Shown here: in pieces, positions 37,385 to 47,644 of the stretch
How positions within the stretch are numbered: the stretch's first letter is position 1
Layout of the letters: each line of letters opens with the position of its first letter
Assembly (NCBI GenBank): GCA_030706685.1
Contig: JAUZOA010000006.1
Location: forward strand, 1 to 64,000
Length of the DNA: 64,000 bases
Origin: Bacteroidota bacterium
Lineage (GTDB): Bacteria; Bacteroidota; Bacteroidia; Chitinophagales; Chitinophagaceae
Direction: 5' to 3'
Translations under genes and position numbers: made by a program
The notes under the pieces: model-generated
What the model was told of the DNA's origin: nothing
What the model saw: the letters and a program-made list of their open reading frames with translations, nothing else
The model's database searches: none

Positions 37385-40036
37385 CTCAATCTTCACTTCA
37401 GCTTTTACCACGTTGCCACTTGTCTTATTCTTTTCACCGGGTTGCCCGCCGCCAATACTAATCAACACTTTTCCTTTGACCTGTTTTAATGTTCCTTTAT
37501 CATCCACCACCGAAAGATCCGCCGGGCTTAATTCAAATTGAACAACTTTGCTTTCACCCGCTTTCAGGGAAATTCTTTTAAAACCCCTCAAAGCCCTGAG
37601 CGGAGATTTTATTGTTTTATTTTCATTGGAAGCATACAACTGGACTACTTCTTCGCCATCCCTTTTGCCTGTATTAGTAACCCTTGCGCTTACTAAAATT
37701 TTTTTACCGGTCGCTGAACTAAGGGGCAATTTCAACTGGTCATAAAAAAAACTTGTATAGCTAAGACCATAACCAAAGCCATACAAGGGGTCGCCTTTAA
37801 AATAACGGTAAGTGCGGTTCTCCATCGAATAACTATTGAACTCCGGAAGGTCGCTGTCACTTTTATAAAAAGTAACAGGTAAACGTCCCGCGGGATTATA
37901 ATCACCAAACAAAACATCAGCGATCGCTGTACCGGCCGACTGACCGCCATACCATGCATTGACGATCGCCGGGATATTTTCAGCTTCCCAGGGAATGGCG
38001 ACAGCACTGCCCGTCATCATTACAAATACAACAGGCTTGCCGGTTGTATTGATTGCTTTCATCAATTCGGTCTGTATTTTCGGCAGCAGAATTGAAGTGC
38101 GATCACCTCCATTAAAGCCGGGATAATCCACTCTCATTTCTTCTCCTTCTAATTGAGGAGAAATACCGCCTACAAAAACGATAGCATCGGCATCCTTGAC
38201 GCGGTTTGCCAATGCAGTGAAATCAGTTTTTTCGTAATTGCCGGCCCTGAGTTTTATATTGGCTTTACCCTGTCCCTGCCAGTATTCCACAACAATTTTA
38301 TAAACGCTGTCTTTCTTTGTATTTAATTTATACGTTCTTGCTCCAAAACGATTCCTCGTCCAGGTATTGATTTGTTCTTTGCCATTTATTATCAATTTGT
38401 ATCCATCATCCCCGTCTGTTTCAAAAGTGATATCACCATTTTTATTCGCGGTAAAGTTGGTGGTGTATCTTGCTGAAAAGTCTATCGCCCTGATATTCCC
38501 GGCTACTCCTTCGCCTTCCTGCCAGGCATGATCCAATTTATCTTCCTGCCTTGTTATTTCCGGCTCACCTTTCAACTCTTTATTGCTGAAATATTCAGCT
38601 TTGAAACCGGGTTTGCCTTCGTAAGAATATTGATTGCTTATATCTGAATAAGCCAGCAAAGTGTCATTAGTAAAATTGACGGCTCTCTCAAAAACTACTT
38701 CTGTGCCGGCTCCGAGTTTATTTTTTATTCCCTGCAGGGCTGTGATTATTTCTGAAGGAATGCCATTATAGTTTCCTAAAACAGAAACACTGTTATCAGC
38801 ATTAGGCCCGAGTACAGCTATCTTTTTTATTTTCCTGCTCAAAGGCAAAGTATTGTTCTCATTTCTTAGCAAGACAATGGATTGCTGTGCCATCTTCAAT
38901 GAATGAGCTTTATGCTCAGGGCTTTCCAAAACGGAGGCGGGGGTCTGCGCATATTTGACCATGGAAGGAGGATCAAACATTCCCAGGCGGAACCGGATCA
39001 TGAACAATCTTTTGACAGATACATCAATTTGTTTTTCGGGAATTTTTCCATCCTTCACGGCTTTCACCAATGCTTTATAAGCATCCGTACCGCATTCCAC
39101 ATCGGTTCCATGAAAGACAGCGTCGGCCGAAGCACTTTCGGCATCGGGATGTGTTTTATGATTTTTGAAAAAATCATCAATGGCCCCGCAATCGGAAGTA
39201 ACATAACCGCTGAACTTCCACCGGTTGCGAAGGATATCAATCATTAATTCATCGCTGCCGCAACAGGGCTGCTTCTTGAAAGCGTTATAGGCGCACATTA
39301 CCCCGGCTACTTTTGCGTTCGTAACCAGTTCGCGGAAAGCAGGCAGGTAAGTATCCCACAGGTCATAGTCGCTCACTTCCGCATCAAACACATGCCGCAA
39401 TGGTTCGGGACCGCTATGCACCGCATAATGTTTGGCGCAGGCAGCTGCCTTCAGGTATTTCGGATCATCACCCTGCAATCCTCTTACAAAAGCTTTTCCC
39501 ATGGTGCCGGTAAGAAAAGGATCTTCTCCATACGTTTCCTGGCCTCGTCCCCATCGGGGATCGCGAAAAATATTAATGTTGGGTGTCCAGTAGGTCAGCC
39601 CCTGGTATCTTGTGCCATATTTATTTTTTTGAACATTATCGTAATAGATAGCTCTTCCTTCCATCGCGGAATAGTCCGCCATTTTATGTAATGAAGCGGT
39701 ATCAAAAGTTGCAGCCATAGCAATAGCCTGGGGATAAACCGTTACCCTGTAGGGTGTGCGGGCAACACCATGCAATATTTCATTCCACCATTCATAAGCC
39801 GGTATTCCAAGGCGCTCAATGGCCGGCGCCGTATTCAGCATCTGCGCTACTTTTTCTTCCAGCGTCAACCGGCTTACGAGATCATTTACTCTTTGTTCAA
39901 ACGAAAGAGTATAATCCTGGAAAGGATATTTGCTGCCGCGTTGAGCATTACACAGCAGGAGCGAAAATAGAAATGAGGTGGTTGCTAATAAGATGTGGCG
40001 GGCCCTTTTCATTAGTATGTTTTTTTTTATAATCAT
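37382..40036 (-). CDS. GH3 beta-glycosidase with PA14 domain, secreted
   Basis: CAKHYAVHSGPEPLRHVFDAEV, VTSDCGAIDDFFKNHK, PA14-like FTANKNGDITFETDGDDGYKLIINGK. Confidence 0.93.
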   Translation of the reverse strand: MIIKKNILMKRARHILLATTSFLFSLLLCNAQRGSKYPFQDYTLSFEQRVNDLVSRLTLEEKVAQMLNTAPAIERLGIPAYEWWNEILHGVARTPYRVTVYPQAIAMAATFDTASLHKMADYSAMEGRAIYYDNVQKNKYGTRYQGLTYWTPNINIFRDPRWGRGQETYGEDPFLTGTMGKAFVRGLQGDDPKYLKAAACAKHYAVHSGPEPLRHVFDAEVSDYDLWDTYLPAFRELVTNAKVAGVMCAYNAFKKQPCCGSDELMIDILRNRWKFSGYVTSDCGAIDDFFKNHKTHPDAESASADAVFHGTDVECGTDAYKALVKAVKDGKIPEKQIDVSVKRLFMIRFRLGMFDPPSMVKYAQTPASVLESPEHKAHSLKMAQQSIVLLRNENNTLPLSRKIKKIAVLGPNADNSVSVLGNYNGIPSEIITALQGIKNKLGAGTEVVFERAVNFTNDTLLAYSDISNQYSYEGKPGFKAEYFSNKELKGEPEITRQEDKLDHAWQEGEGVAGNIRAIDFSARYTTNFTANKNGDITFETDGDDGYKLIINGKEQINTWTRNRFGARTYKLNTKKDSVYKIVVEYWQGQGKANIKLRAGNYEKTDFTALANRVKDADAIVFVGGISPQLEGEEMRVDYPGFNGGDRTSILLPKIQTELMKAINTTGKPVVFVMMTGSAVAIPWEAENIPAIVNAWYGGQSAGTAIADVLFGDYNPAGRLPVTFYKSDSDLPEFNSYSMENRTYRYFKGDPLYGFGYGLSYTSFFYDQLKLPLSSATGKKILVSARVTNTGKRDGEEVVQLYASNENKTIKSPLRALRGFKRISLKAGESKVVQFELSPADLSVVDDKGTLKQVKGKVLISIGGGQPGEKNKTSGNVVKAEVKIE

Positions 40037-40095
40037 TTTTTCAGGTAAAAAAAGTAAGGAATCTGAGAATGTGCTTGCGAAATATTGTTTGAAAA

Positions 40096-41475
40096 TTATT
40101 TAAAATATTTTCCTGCGAACTCGATAAACGTCGGCCAATTGGGTACAGGTGTATGTCCATCTTCATGTTGCCTGTACCCGATATCTCCATCAATTAATGT
40201 AGTTCCGATCGGCGGATATTCTGCTGTTCCCATATCTTTTTTTCCTAAAAGCTTATAAACAGGTCCTGCTGCGGCTGCGGCCATAAACATTCCTCTTGTA
40301 TCTACCCATCCATCGCCTTTCGAACCACCGCTGATGAATACAGGTCGCGGGGCGCACATCGCAATCAATTCGTGTGAATCCACCGGCATATCACCCCAGT
40401 TCAGGGGTCCGGCATATTTAATAAAGTTGCCGGCCATCCAATGATATTCACCGGAACCGGCTACGTTTTCTACAATTTCACCGGCATTGCGGCGATGCAA
40501 CTTAGCGCCGCCTTCTCCTGATGAACTAACAAAAGCAGTTGCAAAACGGGGATTATAGGCTAATGTGACCAATGCAGCTTTACCATAACGGGAATGTCCT
40601 TCAATCGCCACTTTTCTTGCATCAATAGCTTTATCAATTTCAAAATAATCCATCGCCCGATCTGCACCCCATGCCCATGCACGCAACGAACCCCAGTCAT
40701 CGGGTTTGCGGGGTTGTCCTTTATTTACTAAACCGATAATACCCTGTGTAAGCCCTGCACCATTATCTGCTTGTATACTTCCGGGAACGAGAATGGCATA
40801 GCCCCATCCTTTTGCTAAAACCTGTTGTTGCCAGGAAGGGGGTTGCGGGGGGGCCGGTTTGGTTGTATCACGTGGAGGGCCGGGCACCCTGAAGCCGGGA
40901 GGGAACACAAAACCAAATTCCATCACTACAGGTACGGGACCCGTTGCATTAGCAGGAACGGATAAGGTAAGATCAATATTTACGTTGATTGACGGGTAAG
41001 ATGAATTATCAACATGGCCAACCAATTTTTTTGTATGCACTTTCACATCTCCATTCATTTCCATGGTGTCTTTGGTTACTTCCCATTTTACTTTGGGTGT
41101 ATTCTTTGGCATGCGGCCATAAATTTCCCTGTCAAAATCTTCTACTATTTCCGGGCGGCGTTTGTCCCACCACATTTTTGCCGTAGTAATTTTCTGGCCA
41201 TTCTTCAGCATCAATGGGTCTGGTAAATTGGGATATGGGTTCGCTTTCGATTCATCATAATTAGCGGCATTCGGAGCATTTGGGTTATTGCCATTAGCGC
41301 CCGGCCGCACAGTTGTGATATTTAATTCCGCGAGCATTTGTTTATAATCCTGCTGGGTCATGCGGTTCATGCTGTCCCTGCGCAAACTGTCTGCGGGCGA
41401 AAGCCTGCCGAATTGTGAGTAGCTGTGCAATGCTATCACCAGTCCCATAAAAAATAGTCCTGCTATTTTTTTCAT
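40096..41475 (-). CDS. CE15-like glucuronoyl esterase (copy A), secreted
   Basis: VAIEGHSRYGKAALVTLAYNPRFATAFVSSSGEGGAKLHRR; PVDSHELIAMCAPRPVFISGG. Start MKKIAGLFFMG at 41475 preferred over 41505. Confidence 0.85.
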   Translation of the reverse strand: MKKIAGLFFMGLVIALHSYSQFGRLSPADSLRRDSMNRMTQQDYKQMLAELNITTVRPGANGNNPNAPNAANYDESKANPYPNLPDPLMLKNGQKITTAKMWWDKRRPEIVEDFDREIYGRMPKNTPKVKWEVTKDTMEMNGDVKVHTKKLVGHVDNSSYPSINVNIDLTLSVPANATGPVPVVMEFGFVFPPGFRVPGPPRDTTKPAPPQPPSWQQQVLAKGWGYAILVPGSIQADNGAGLTQGIIGLVNKGQPRKPDDWGSLRAWAWGADRAMDYFEIDKAIDARKVAIEGHSRYGKAALVTLAYNPRFATAFVSSSGEGGAKLHRRNAGEIVENVAGSGEYHWMAGNFIKYAGPLNWGDMPVDSHELIAMCAPRPVFISGGSKGDGWVDTRGMFMAAAAAGPVYKLLGKKDMGTAEYPPIGTTLIDGDIGYRQHEDGHTPVPNWPTFIEFAGKYFK

Positions 41476-41531
41476 TGTATCACCTTTAGGTATTAAATGA
41501 AACATAATATGGTTCTTTCTCGCAATTAATT

Positions 41532-43157
41532 TTAATAGGTATATAACTTTACATGTTGAATACTATATTCATTGCAGGGTATCCTTACATGTCTTCCCTG
41601 GTGATCCTGGTCACCATTCATGCGGCGTCCCGGGATCCATTTTCCATTATCAAATTGGCCTTCATCCACACTGATAAAACCAGCTTTCCGGTTGACGATT
41701 ACTGATGCAAACGTTATTACTATGCCGGTACCTGCGACATAAAACTCACCAGGAGCAACAGAAATAATAATACATCCTGTTAAAGGCCATTCATCGTTTT
41801 TTGCGCCAGGAGACCATCCGAGTTTATATTCATGGCTTACAACCAGGGAATAGTCCCCCATTTTAACCTCTTTCGGCAAAGAATCTTTATTTAATAAAAA
41901 ACCATTAACCGCGCCGGTTGACTGGTATTTAGTAATTAAAGGGCTTACCTGTTTTAGTATGTTATACGCTTTACCTATCGGTTCTTTTTCCGGGTGATCC
42001 GTTGATTCAATAGAAAATGGAGAGAAGGCCAGGCAATTATAATTTCCAAAAGCGAAGAAAGCCTTGGCATCAATACCTTTTTCAAAACGGATTTCAGGAA
42101 TAAACAAAGGATCGGAATATCTTGTATATAAGTCGCACCAATGTTTGAAATCCGGGTTGTAAAAATCAGGGGCCAGTATATCAATTGAGGGAGTTCCAGC
42201 TTTCCACACGTCCATTATATGTGGCAATGGCCCGGCGCTGGGATATTGGCCTGGCTTCAATCCGGGGCGATTCAATGCAGCATTCACATACATGGGTAAA
42301 TCATACACAGCCTTACCTGCTGTTGCTAACTCATTGACAAAAGTGGCATAATGCCAGGCCATAAAAATTTCATCTGTATAAAGGCTTTTCCCAAATATTT
42401 CTTCCCAGTTGCCGGAGGTTTTATATCCATTAGCTTCCCAGGCAGATTTGATTTCGGGACTCAAAACGAGCCTGTTTTTTTCCAGGTAAATCAATAGTTG
42501 TTCAGGAACAACCTGGCTGAAAGCTGTAGTGGCCCCTTCATCATAATCGCGCGCATCGGGAAGCATACCTATTTCATTCTCCACTTGTATTGTAATAACT
42601 GTGTTTTGAATGCTATCAATATGCCTGATATGATGCATGAGTTTTACAAATGCATGTTTATCTGCTTCAAGATTATTCTTATTGAATGGAGTTAATATTT
42701 CTTGTTGACTTCCGCTTTTGTCCAATATCCTGGGAAACCTTTCTGTATTGGTCTTGACCCAGGCGGGTACGTAACAGGACATACTATTCTTCCATGCGCC
42801 AAACCATAACAACACCAGTTTCATATTGGCCAAACGGGCATTCTTAATCAAACTATCCAGTAAGGAGAAATCAAATCGTCCTTCACCGGGTTCAACCAGT
42901 TCCCAATATACAGGTGCAATAACCGTGTTAAGGTTCATCTGCTTTAACCTCGGCCATATGGGTCTCATATAGACATTACTCGACGCGCTTGAATTGCCAA
43001 GTTCACCTCCAAGAATCAAATATGGTTTATCATTTACCAATAACTGGGTATATTTTCCCTTCTTTACCAGCCGGGGCATATGATCTGGTGCTGCTTGTGC
43101 ATTTACCCGCGATGAGCAGAAAAGAATTATTCCTATGACGAATAATTTACTTTTCAT
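41532..43157 (-). CDS. GH35-like beta-galactosidase (DUF5597-type architecture), secreted
   Basis: LVNDKPYLILGGELGNSSAS, NTVIAPVYWELVEPGEGRFDFSLLD, acid/base IQVENEIGM, FIPEIRFEKG. Confidence 0.85.
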   Translation of the reverse strand: MKSKLFVIGIILFCSSRVNAQAAPDHMPRLVKKGKYTQLLVNDKPYLILGGELGNSSASSNVYMRPIWPRLKQMNLNTVIAPVYWELVEPGEGRFDFSLLDSLIKNARLANMKLVLLWFGAWKNSMSCYVPAWVKTNTERFPRILDKSGSQQEILTPFNKNNLEADKHAFVKLMHHIRHIDSIQNTVITIQVENEIGMLPDARDYDEGATTAFSQVVPEQLLIYLEKNRLVLSPEIKSAWEANGYKTSGNWEEIFGKSLYTDEIFMAWHYATFVNELATAGKAVYDLPMYVNAALNRPGLKPGQYPSAGPLPHIMDVWKAGTPSIDILAPDFYNPDFKHWCDLYTRYSDPLFIPEIRFEKGIDAKAFFAFGNYNCLAFSPFSIESTDHPEKEPIGKAYNILKQVSPLITKYQSTGAVNGFLLNKDSLPKEVKMGDYSLVVSHEYKLGWSPGAKNDEWPLTGCIIISVAPGEFYVAGTGIVITFASVIVNRKAGFISVDEGQFDNGKWIPGRRMNGDQDHQGRHVRIPCNEYSIQHVKLYTY

Positions 43158-43249
43158 AAAAAGATTTTTTGAATTCCCGGATACTCATCCTTCTTTATTA
43201 TTAATTGTTGAATCAATAAGTGACTGTTTCCAGTATATTTTAGGTGATC

Positions 43250-44065
43250 TTATTGTATGTTTTTCGCTGCTTTATTACTGTCTTGCCATGTTTTAATATG
43301 TTCCGCCACAGTAATCATAGGGGCAATCATGATGTCTTTTTCATTCTCTTTTAAGAAATGTAAAAGCCGGCTATGTGCAGGCAATGATACATTCAGTGAA
43401 TTGCCGCCATTTACTCCATGAAAAAGAATAACGAGTAATGAATTTGTTTCCATTGCCTTTTTAACCCATTCAATCATTTGCTCACCTGTTTCGCCGTTTA
43501 CCATATAGCAATCCACATTGTACAAGTCTACTTCATTTATTTTATGCATTTGATTCCTGACGGCTCTTGCTGCTGCAAAATCATTCTTCATCGCATTGAT
43601 AAACGATGAATCGCCAATCTTCATATCACCGCAGGTAAAAGCAAAGGTTCTTTTAGTTTTTCCGTCCAATGCCTGCAAAAAAACATTGGTCATTCTTGTT
43701 TCATCAATCATTCGCTGAACGGTGTAATTGCTTAAGTCGTATTCCGGCTTTACCCATTCTCTTCCTTTGCCCCCGAGACAGGGATGATATAAGGTATGAT
43801 TGCCTAACTCATGACCATTTGCCGCCAATTTTTTCCAATCATTCATGCGGGTCTGCATGGAAGTAGAAAAAGCAGTAATATAAAATGTCGCTTTCAATCC
43901 GAGCGAGTCGAGAACCGGAATGGCATTGTCTAAATGCTGATTGTAAGCATCATCATAAGTAAGTACAACTGCGCATTTTTTTCCCTGCCAGGCAATGTTG
44001 AATTGCGCAGATGCACCAGTAACGAGCAGGAGACCTGATAATAGAACAATAAAGTTTTTCTTCAT
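43250..44065 (-). CDS. Polysaccharide deacetylase-family (CE4/NodB-like) secreted protein
   Basis: CAVVLTYDDAYNQHLDNAIPVLDSLGLKATFYIT; NGHELGNHTLYHP. Confidence 0.88.
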   Translation of the reverse strand: MKKNFIVLLSGLLLVTGASAQFNIAWQGKKCAVVLTYDDAYNQHLDNAIPVLDSLGLKATFYITAFSTSMQTRMNDWKKLAANGHELGNHTLYHPCLGGKGREWVKPEYDLSNYTVQRMIDETRMTNVFLQALDGKTKRTFAFTCGDMKIGDSSFINAMKNDFAAARAVRNQMHKINEVDLYNVDCYMVNGETGEQMIEWVKKAMETNSLLVILFHGVNGGNSLNVSLPAHSRLLHFLKENEKDIMIAPMITVAEHIKTWQDSNKAAKNIQ

Positions 44066-44104
44066 GTTAGAATGGTTGTCTTGTAAGATTAGCCTATCAA
44101 TGTC

Positions 44105-45649
44105 TTACTGTGCTGCTTTTCTCTCATACTTCAGAAATTTGCCGGCCCATGGAATAAAATACTTGAAGTTTGGAGCATCTGTATGTCCGCCATCATGTTG
44201 CCGCCATGCTAATTCACCATTCAGCATACCTGTAAGCACAGGAGGCATTTTCTCTGTTAAATACTCATTGGAAACGCCAATATCTTTTGCCCCTAACAAT
44301 TTAAATACTGAACCCGCCGCTACAGTAGCCATATAACTGCCTGCATGATCCAGCCATTTGGCATCGCCTTTTTCCGGGATACCATAACTGATGAATGTAA
44401 GACGAGGGGCACAAAGAGCTATTAATTCATGCGAATCAACAGGCAGGTCACATCCTGTTTTACTGCCAAAGCTTGCTTCAGAAGCTCCATACTTCATGTA
44501 GTTCCCTGCCATCCAGTAATATTCACCACCGGTAAGGCTTTCAACTGCTTCGCCAAACACACGCCGGTGAAGCGTAGCGCCACCTTTACCCGAAGAACCA
44601 ATCAATCCGACGGCGAAACGTGGTTCAAAAGCAAGTGTCACCAGTGCAGCTTTACCATAGCGTGATACGCCTTCAATACCCACTTTTTTTGCATCAACCA
44701 AACTATCTGTCTCAAGGTAATCAAGTCCCCGGGCAGCACCCCAGGCCCATGCACGCAGTGCTCCCCAATCATCCGGCTTACGGGGTTGTCCTTTATTTAC
44801 TAAACCAATAATACCTCTTGTAATACCTGCACCATTATCTGCCTGTATGCTTGTAGGATCAATAGTAACATAACCCCAGCCCGCTGCCAGTAACTGTTCA
44901 GTAGGCGAAGGATCACCAACCGGAGGAGGTGCAAAGAAGTTCGGACCGGGTAATCTGGTGATCGGGGTGTAAGCAGGATACTGATCGAAGATAGCTTTTA
45001 TTTCAGGGTTATTTTTTATCATCATCTCTTTAAAAGCGGCATTCAATTTTTCCATTTGCTCTGGCGATGGTTGTGCCGGAGACGGAAAAGAAGGACGACC
45101 CAGCATCATTAATACCGGCACGGGTCCTTTTACATTAAGCGGCACAACCAGCATCATATTAATGTCAACATTTATCAATGGGTACTCGCTATTATCTACA
45201 TGACCGATCAATTGTTTTGCAATAACCGGGGTAAAGCCGACAAATTCACGATCAGTAATCTTTACAGACCAGGTCACCTTAGGTATATTTTTTGGAAGCC
45301 GTCCGTACATTTCTCTTTCCATATCTTCTGCAATTTCCGGGCGACGCTGTTTCCACCACATATCTGCCGTAGTTACTTTCTTGCCACTCTTAGTTGTCAG
45401 TATATCCGGCAACTGGGGACAGGGGTTGGCCAATGATTCATCGTAGTTAGCATGGTTGGGAGCAGATTCATTGCCGCTTGGACCAGGTCTTAATTTTTTT
45501 ATACCCAACTGTTGCATCATGTTGTCATGATCCTGCTGGGCAGTAAATGTTGCCGGACGGGGGTACTTGCTGCTGTCAATCTTTGACTGCTGGGCTAATG
45601 CAGTATAAGTAAGAGTTACCATCAGCAAGAAAAATGTAAGTTTTTTCAT
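44105..45649 (-). CDS. CE15-like glucuronoyl esterase (copy B), secreted
   Basis: VGIEGVSRYGKAALVTLAFEPRFAVGLIGSSGKGGATLHRR; PVDSHELIALCAPRLTFISYG; extra segment NAAFKEMMIKNNPEIKAIFDQYPAYTP. Confidence 0.85.
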   Translation of the reverse strand: MKKLTFFLLMVTLTYTALAQQSKIDSSKYPRPATFTAQQDHDNMMQQLGIKKLRPGPSGNESAPNHANYDESLANPCPQLPDILTTKSGKKVTTADMWWKQRRPEIAEDMEREMYGRLPKNIPKVTWSVKITDREFVGFTPVIAKQLIGHVDNSEYPLINVDINMMLVVPLNVKGPVPVLMMLGRPSFPSPAQPSPEQMEKLNAAFKEMMIKNNPEIKAIFDQYPAYTPITRLPGPNFFAPPPVGDPSPTEQLLAAGWGYVTIDPTSIQADNGAGITRGIIGLVNKGQPRKPDDWGALRAWAWGAARGLDYLETDSLVDAKKVGIEGVSRYGKAALVTLAFEPRFAVGLIGSSGKGGATLHRRVFGEAVESLTGGEYYWMAGNYMKYGASEASFGSKTGCDLPVDSHELIALCAPRLTFISYGIPEKGDAKWLDHAGSYMATVAAGSVFKLLGAKDIGVSNEYLTEKMPPVLTGMLNGELAWRQHDGGHTDAPNFKYFIPWAGKFLKYERKAAQ

Positions 45650-45701
45650 TTGATCATCTTTGGTTTTTTAATATGCAGAAACATAATTAAGCAGGCCTGT
45701 T

Positions 45702-47630
45702 TTATTTATCCGTACGGAATGGTGAAGCAGGTAACCCCTCTTTGTTAAACAAATTCGCTCCATCCGGATTATCGGCCCATGCGTAACGAACATACATGGG
45801 ATTGGTGACAGCATCACTCCAAACCACTACTTTATCACCTTCAATTTTAGCTTTTGCCCACATAAATTTTTTATCAGCTCCTGCGATGGCAAACTGGCTG
45901 AGTTCTTCACCATCACTGGTGGTAAGCCCGCTTCCCGTATTGCTGAAAGAAATTGTTATTTTATTGCCTTCAATAGCGGCGGATTGATAAACAGGGCCCG
46001 AATAAACAATGCCCTTTTCGCTATAAGCAATTTTTTCTGCAGCCAATGCGAGCCTTACACCTACTTCTTTTTTCTTGTCGGGGTGTATATCGTTCCATTC
46101 TCCAAGATCAATCGCCACGGCCATTCCTGTATTGGGCACCGCTAATGATTTTAATTGCGATTCTCTTAGCGCCGCCCACTGACTTTCTGAAGGGAGATAA
46201 TTCATTTCCATAAAACCAGGAAGCTGTACATATAGAAAAGGAATGTGACCCTCCTTCCACTGATGGCGCCAGTCGGCAATCATGGCCGGCTGCAATTTTG
46301 CATATTCTTCTGCGCGGCCTGTATTGGCTTCGCCCTGATACCAAAGAATACCTTTAATGGTATAATTTATTAACGGCGCAATCATCGCATTGTATAATGC
46401 CGAGGGTTGATTTTGTGCAGATATTCCACCACCACCGAATCCACGTTGCGGAATAAAAACATCTCCCACCTTATATTGCCAGTATCCTTTGAGGTCAATC
46501 GTATCGTTACCGGCAATTAAGCAGTAAGGCTTATCAGGCACAAATCCGCCTTTGCCAAAGTTGTTGATAACACGAATTACAAATAAATTTTTGCCGGCTT
46601 TCAATAAACCTGCGGGCAATTGATATCTTCTTTGCGGGTATTGATAGGTGGTATTGCCAACCTGTTTTCCATTCACGTATAAAACATCCGCATCAACAAT
46701 ACGTCCCAAAAAAACTTTTGCCGGAATACCTGTCATAGACGCAGGAATATCAATTTCTTTGCGGTACCAGACTATACCGTCAAGATCTTTTATTCCCTGG
46801 TCTTCCCAATAACCGGGTATATTAATCGGATGCCACCCTTTCGGTATATAGGAAGTATCGAACCAGGTTTTTGAGCCCGTCAACCCTTTATCCTGCATTG
46901 GCGGCCTGTTGGCAGTATTGGCAAAAGCTCTCCGGCTCATGCTATTGATAAAAGCAGTGTCTTTATTTTTTTGTATTGTACTTAACAAAGAAGGAAATTC
47001 TTTTAATCCTTCCTCACTTGTCCATGCTTCGACAGGTGTGCCGCCGACGCTTGCATTGATTAATCCAATGGGGATATGATATTTTTCATAAATCATCCTG
47101 GCAAAGAAATAGGCGACGGCAGAAAACTGGCGTACATCCTGTGGGTTGGCCGATTTCCAATAACCAGCCGGCAAGTCATCTTTCGGTCCCTGCATATCGG
47201 TGAGCGTTGGGATCCAGAAATGTCTTATTTCCGGGTAATTCGCCTGTGCAATATCATCAGCATATCGTATACTATGCAATTCCATTTGATGAACCATATT
47301 GGATTGGCCTGAACAGATCCATACATCACCGATTAAAATATCGTTCAGTGTAATTTTATTACTGGCAATAATATCCATCGTGTAAGGGCCACCGGCTTTC
47401 TGGGGTAATAGTACAATCACCCATTTCCCATCGGCGCCTGCAGTTGTTTTATACGTTTTCCCATTGAACCTTACCTGTATCTTTTCCCCTTTAGCTGCCC
47501 ACCCCCAGATATTTACTTTTGCCTCTCTTTGCAATACCATGCTGTCTCTTACCAGCCTGGGCAACCTTACTTGTGCTCCTGAAACGAGCAACGAAAAAGA
47601 TAACAGGATAAAAAAAACAATTCGCTTCAT
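45702..47630 (-). CDS. SASA-family O-acetylesterase (sialate O-acetylesterase-like) with inserted jelly-roll domain
   Basis: WICSGQSNMVHQMELHS, INASVGGTPVEAW, insertion WYRKEIDIPASMTGIPAKVFLGRIVDADVLYVNGKQVG, LWYQGEANTGRAEEY. Confidence 0.88.
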   Translation of the reverse strand: MKRIVFFILLSFSLLVSGAQVRLPRLVRDSMVLQREAKVNIWGWAAKGEKIQVRFNGKTYKTTAGADGKWVIVLLPQKAGGPYTMDIIASNKITLNDILIGDVWICSGQSNMVHQMELHSIRYADDIAQANYPEIRHFWIPTLTDMQGPKDDLPAGYWKSANPQDVRQFSAVAYFFARMIYEKYHIPIGLINASVGGTPVEAWTSEEGLKEFPSLLSTIQKNKDTAFINSMSRRAFANTANRPPMQDKGLTGSKTWFDTSYIPKGWHPINIPGYWEDQGIKDLDGIVWYRKEIDIPASMTGIPAKVFLGRIVDADVLYVNGKQVGNTTYQYPQRRYQLPAGLLKAGKNLFVIRVINNFGKGGFVPDKPYCLIAGNDTIDLKGYWQYKVGDVFIPQRGFGGGGISAQNQPSALYNAMIAPLINYTIKGILWYQGEANTGRAEEYAKLQPAMIADWRHQWKEGHIPFLYVQLPGFMEMNYLPSESQWAALRESQLKSLAVPNTGMAVAIDLGEWNDIHPDKKKEVGVRLALAAEKIAYSEKGIVYSGPVYQSAAIEGNKITISFSNTGSGLTTSDGEELSQFAIAGADKKFMWAKAKIEGDKVVVWSDAVTNPMYVRYAWADNPDGANLFNKEGLPASPFRTDK

Positions 47631-47644
47631 CTTACAGAGTATTA

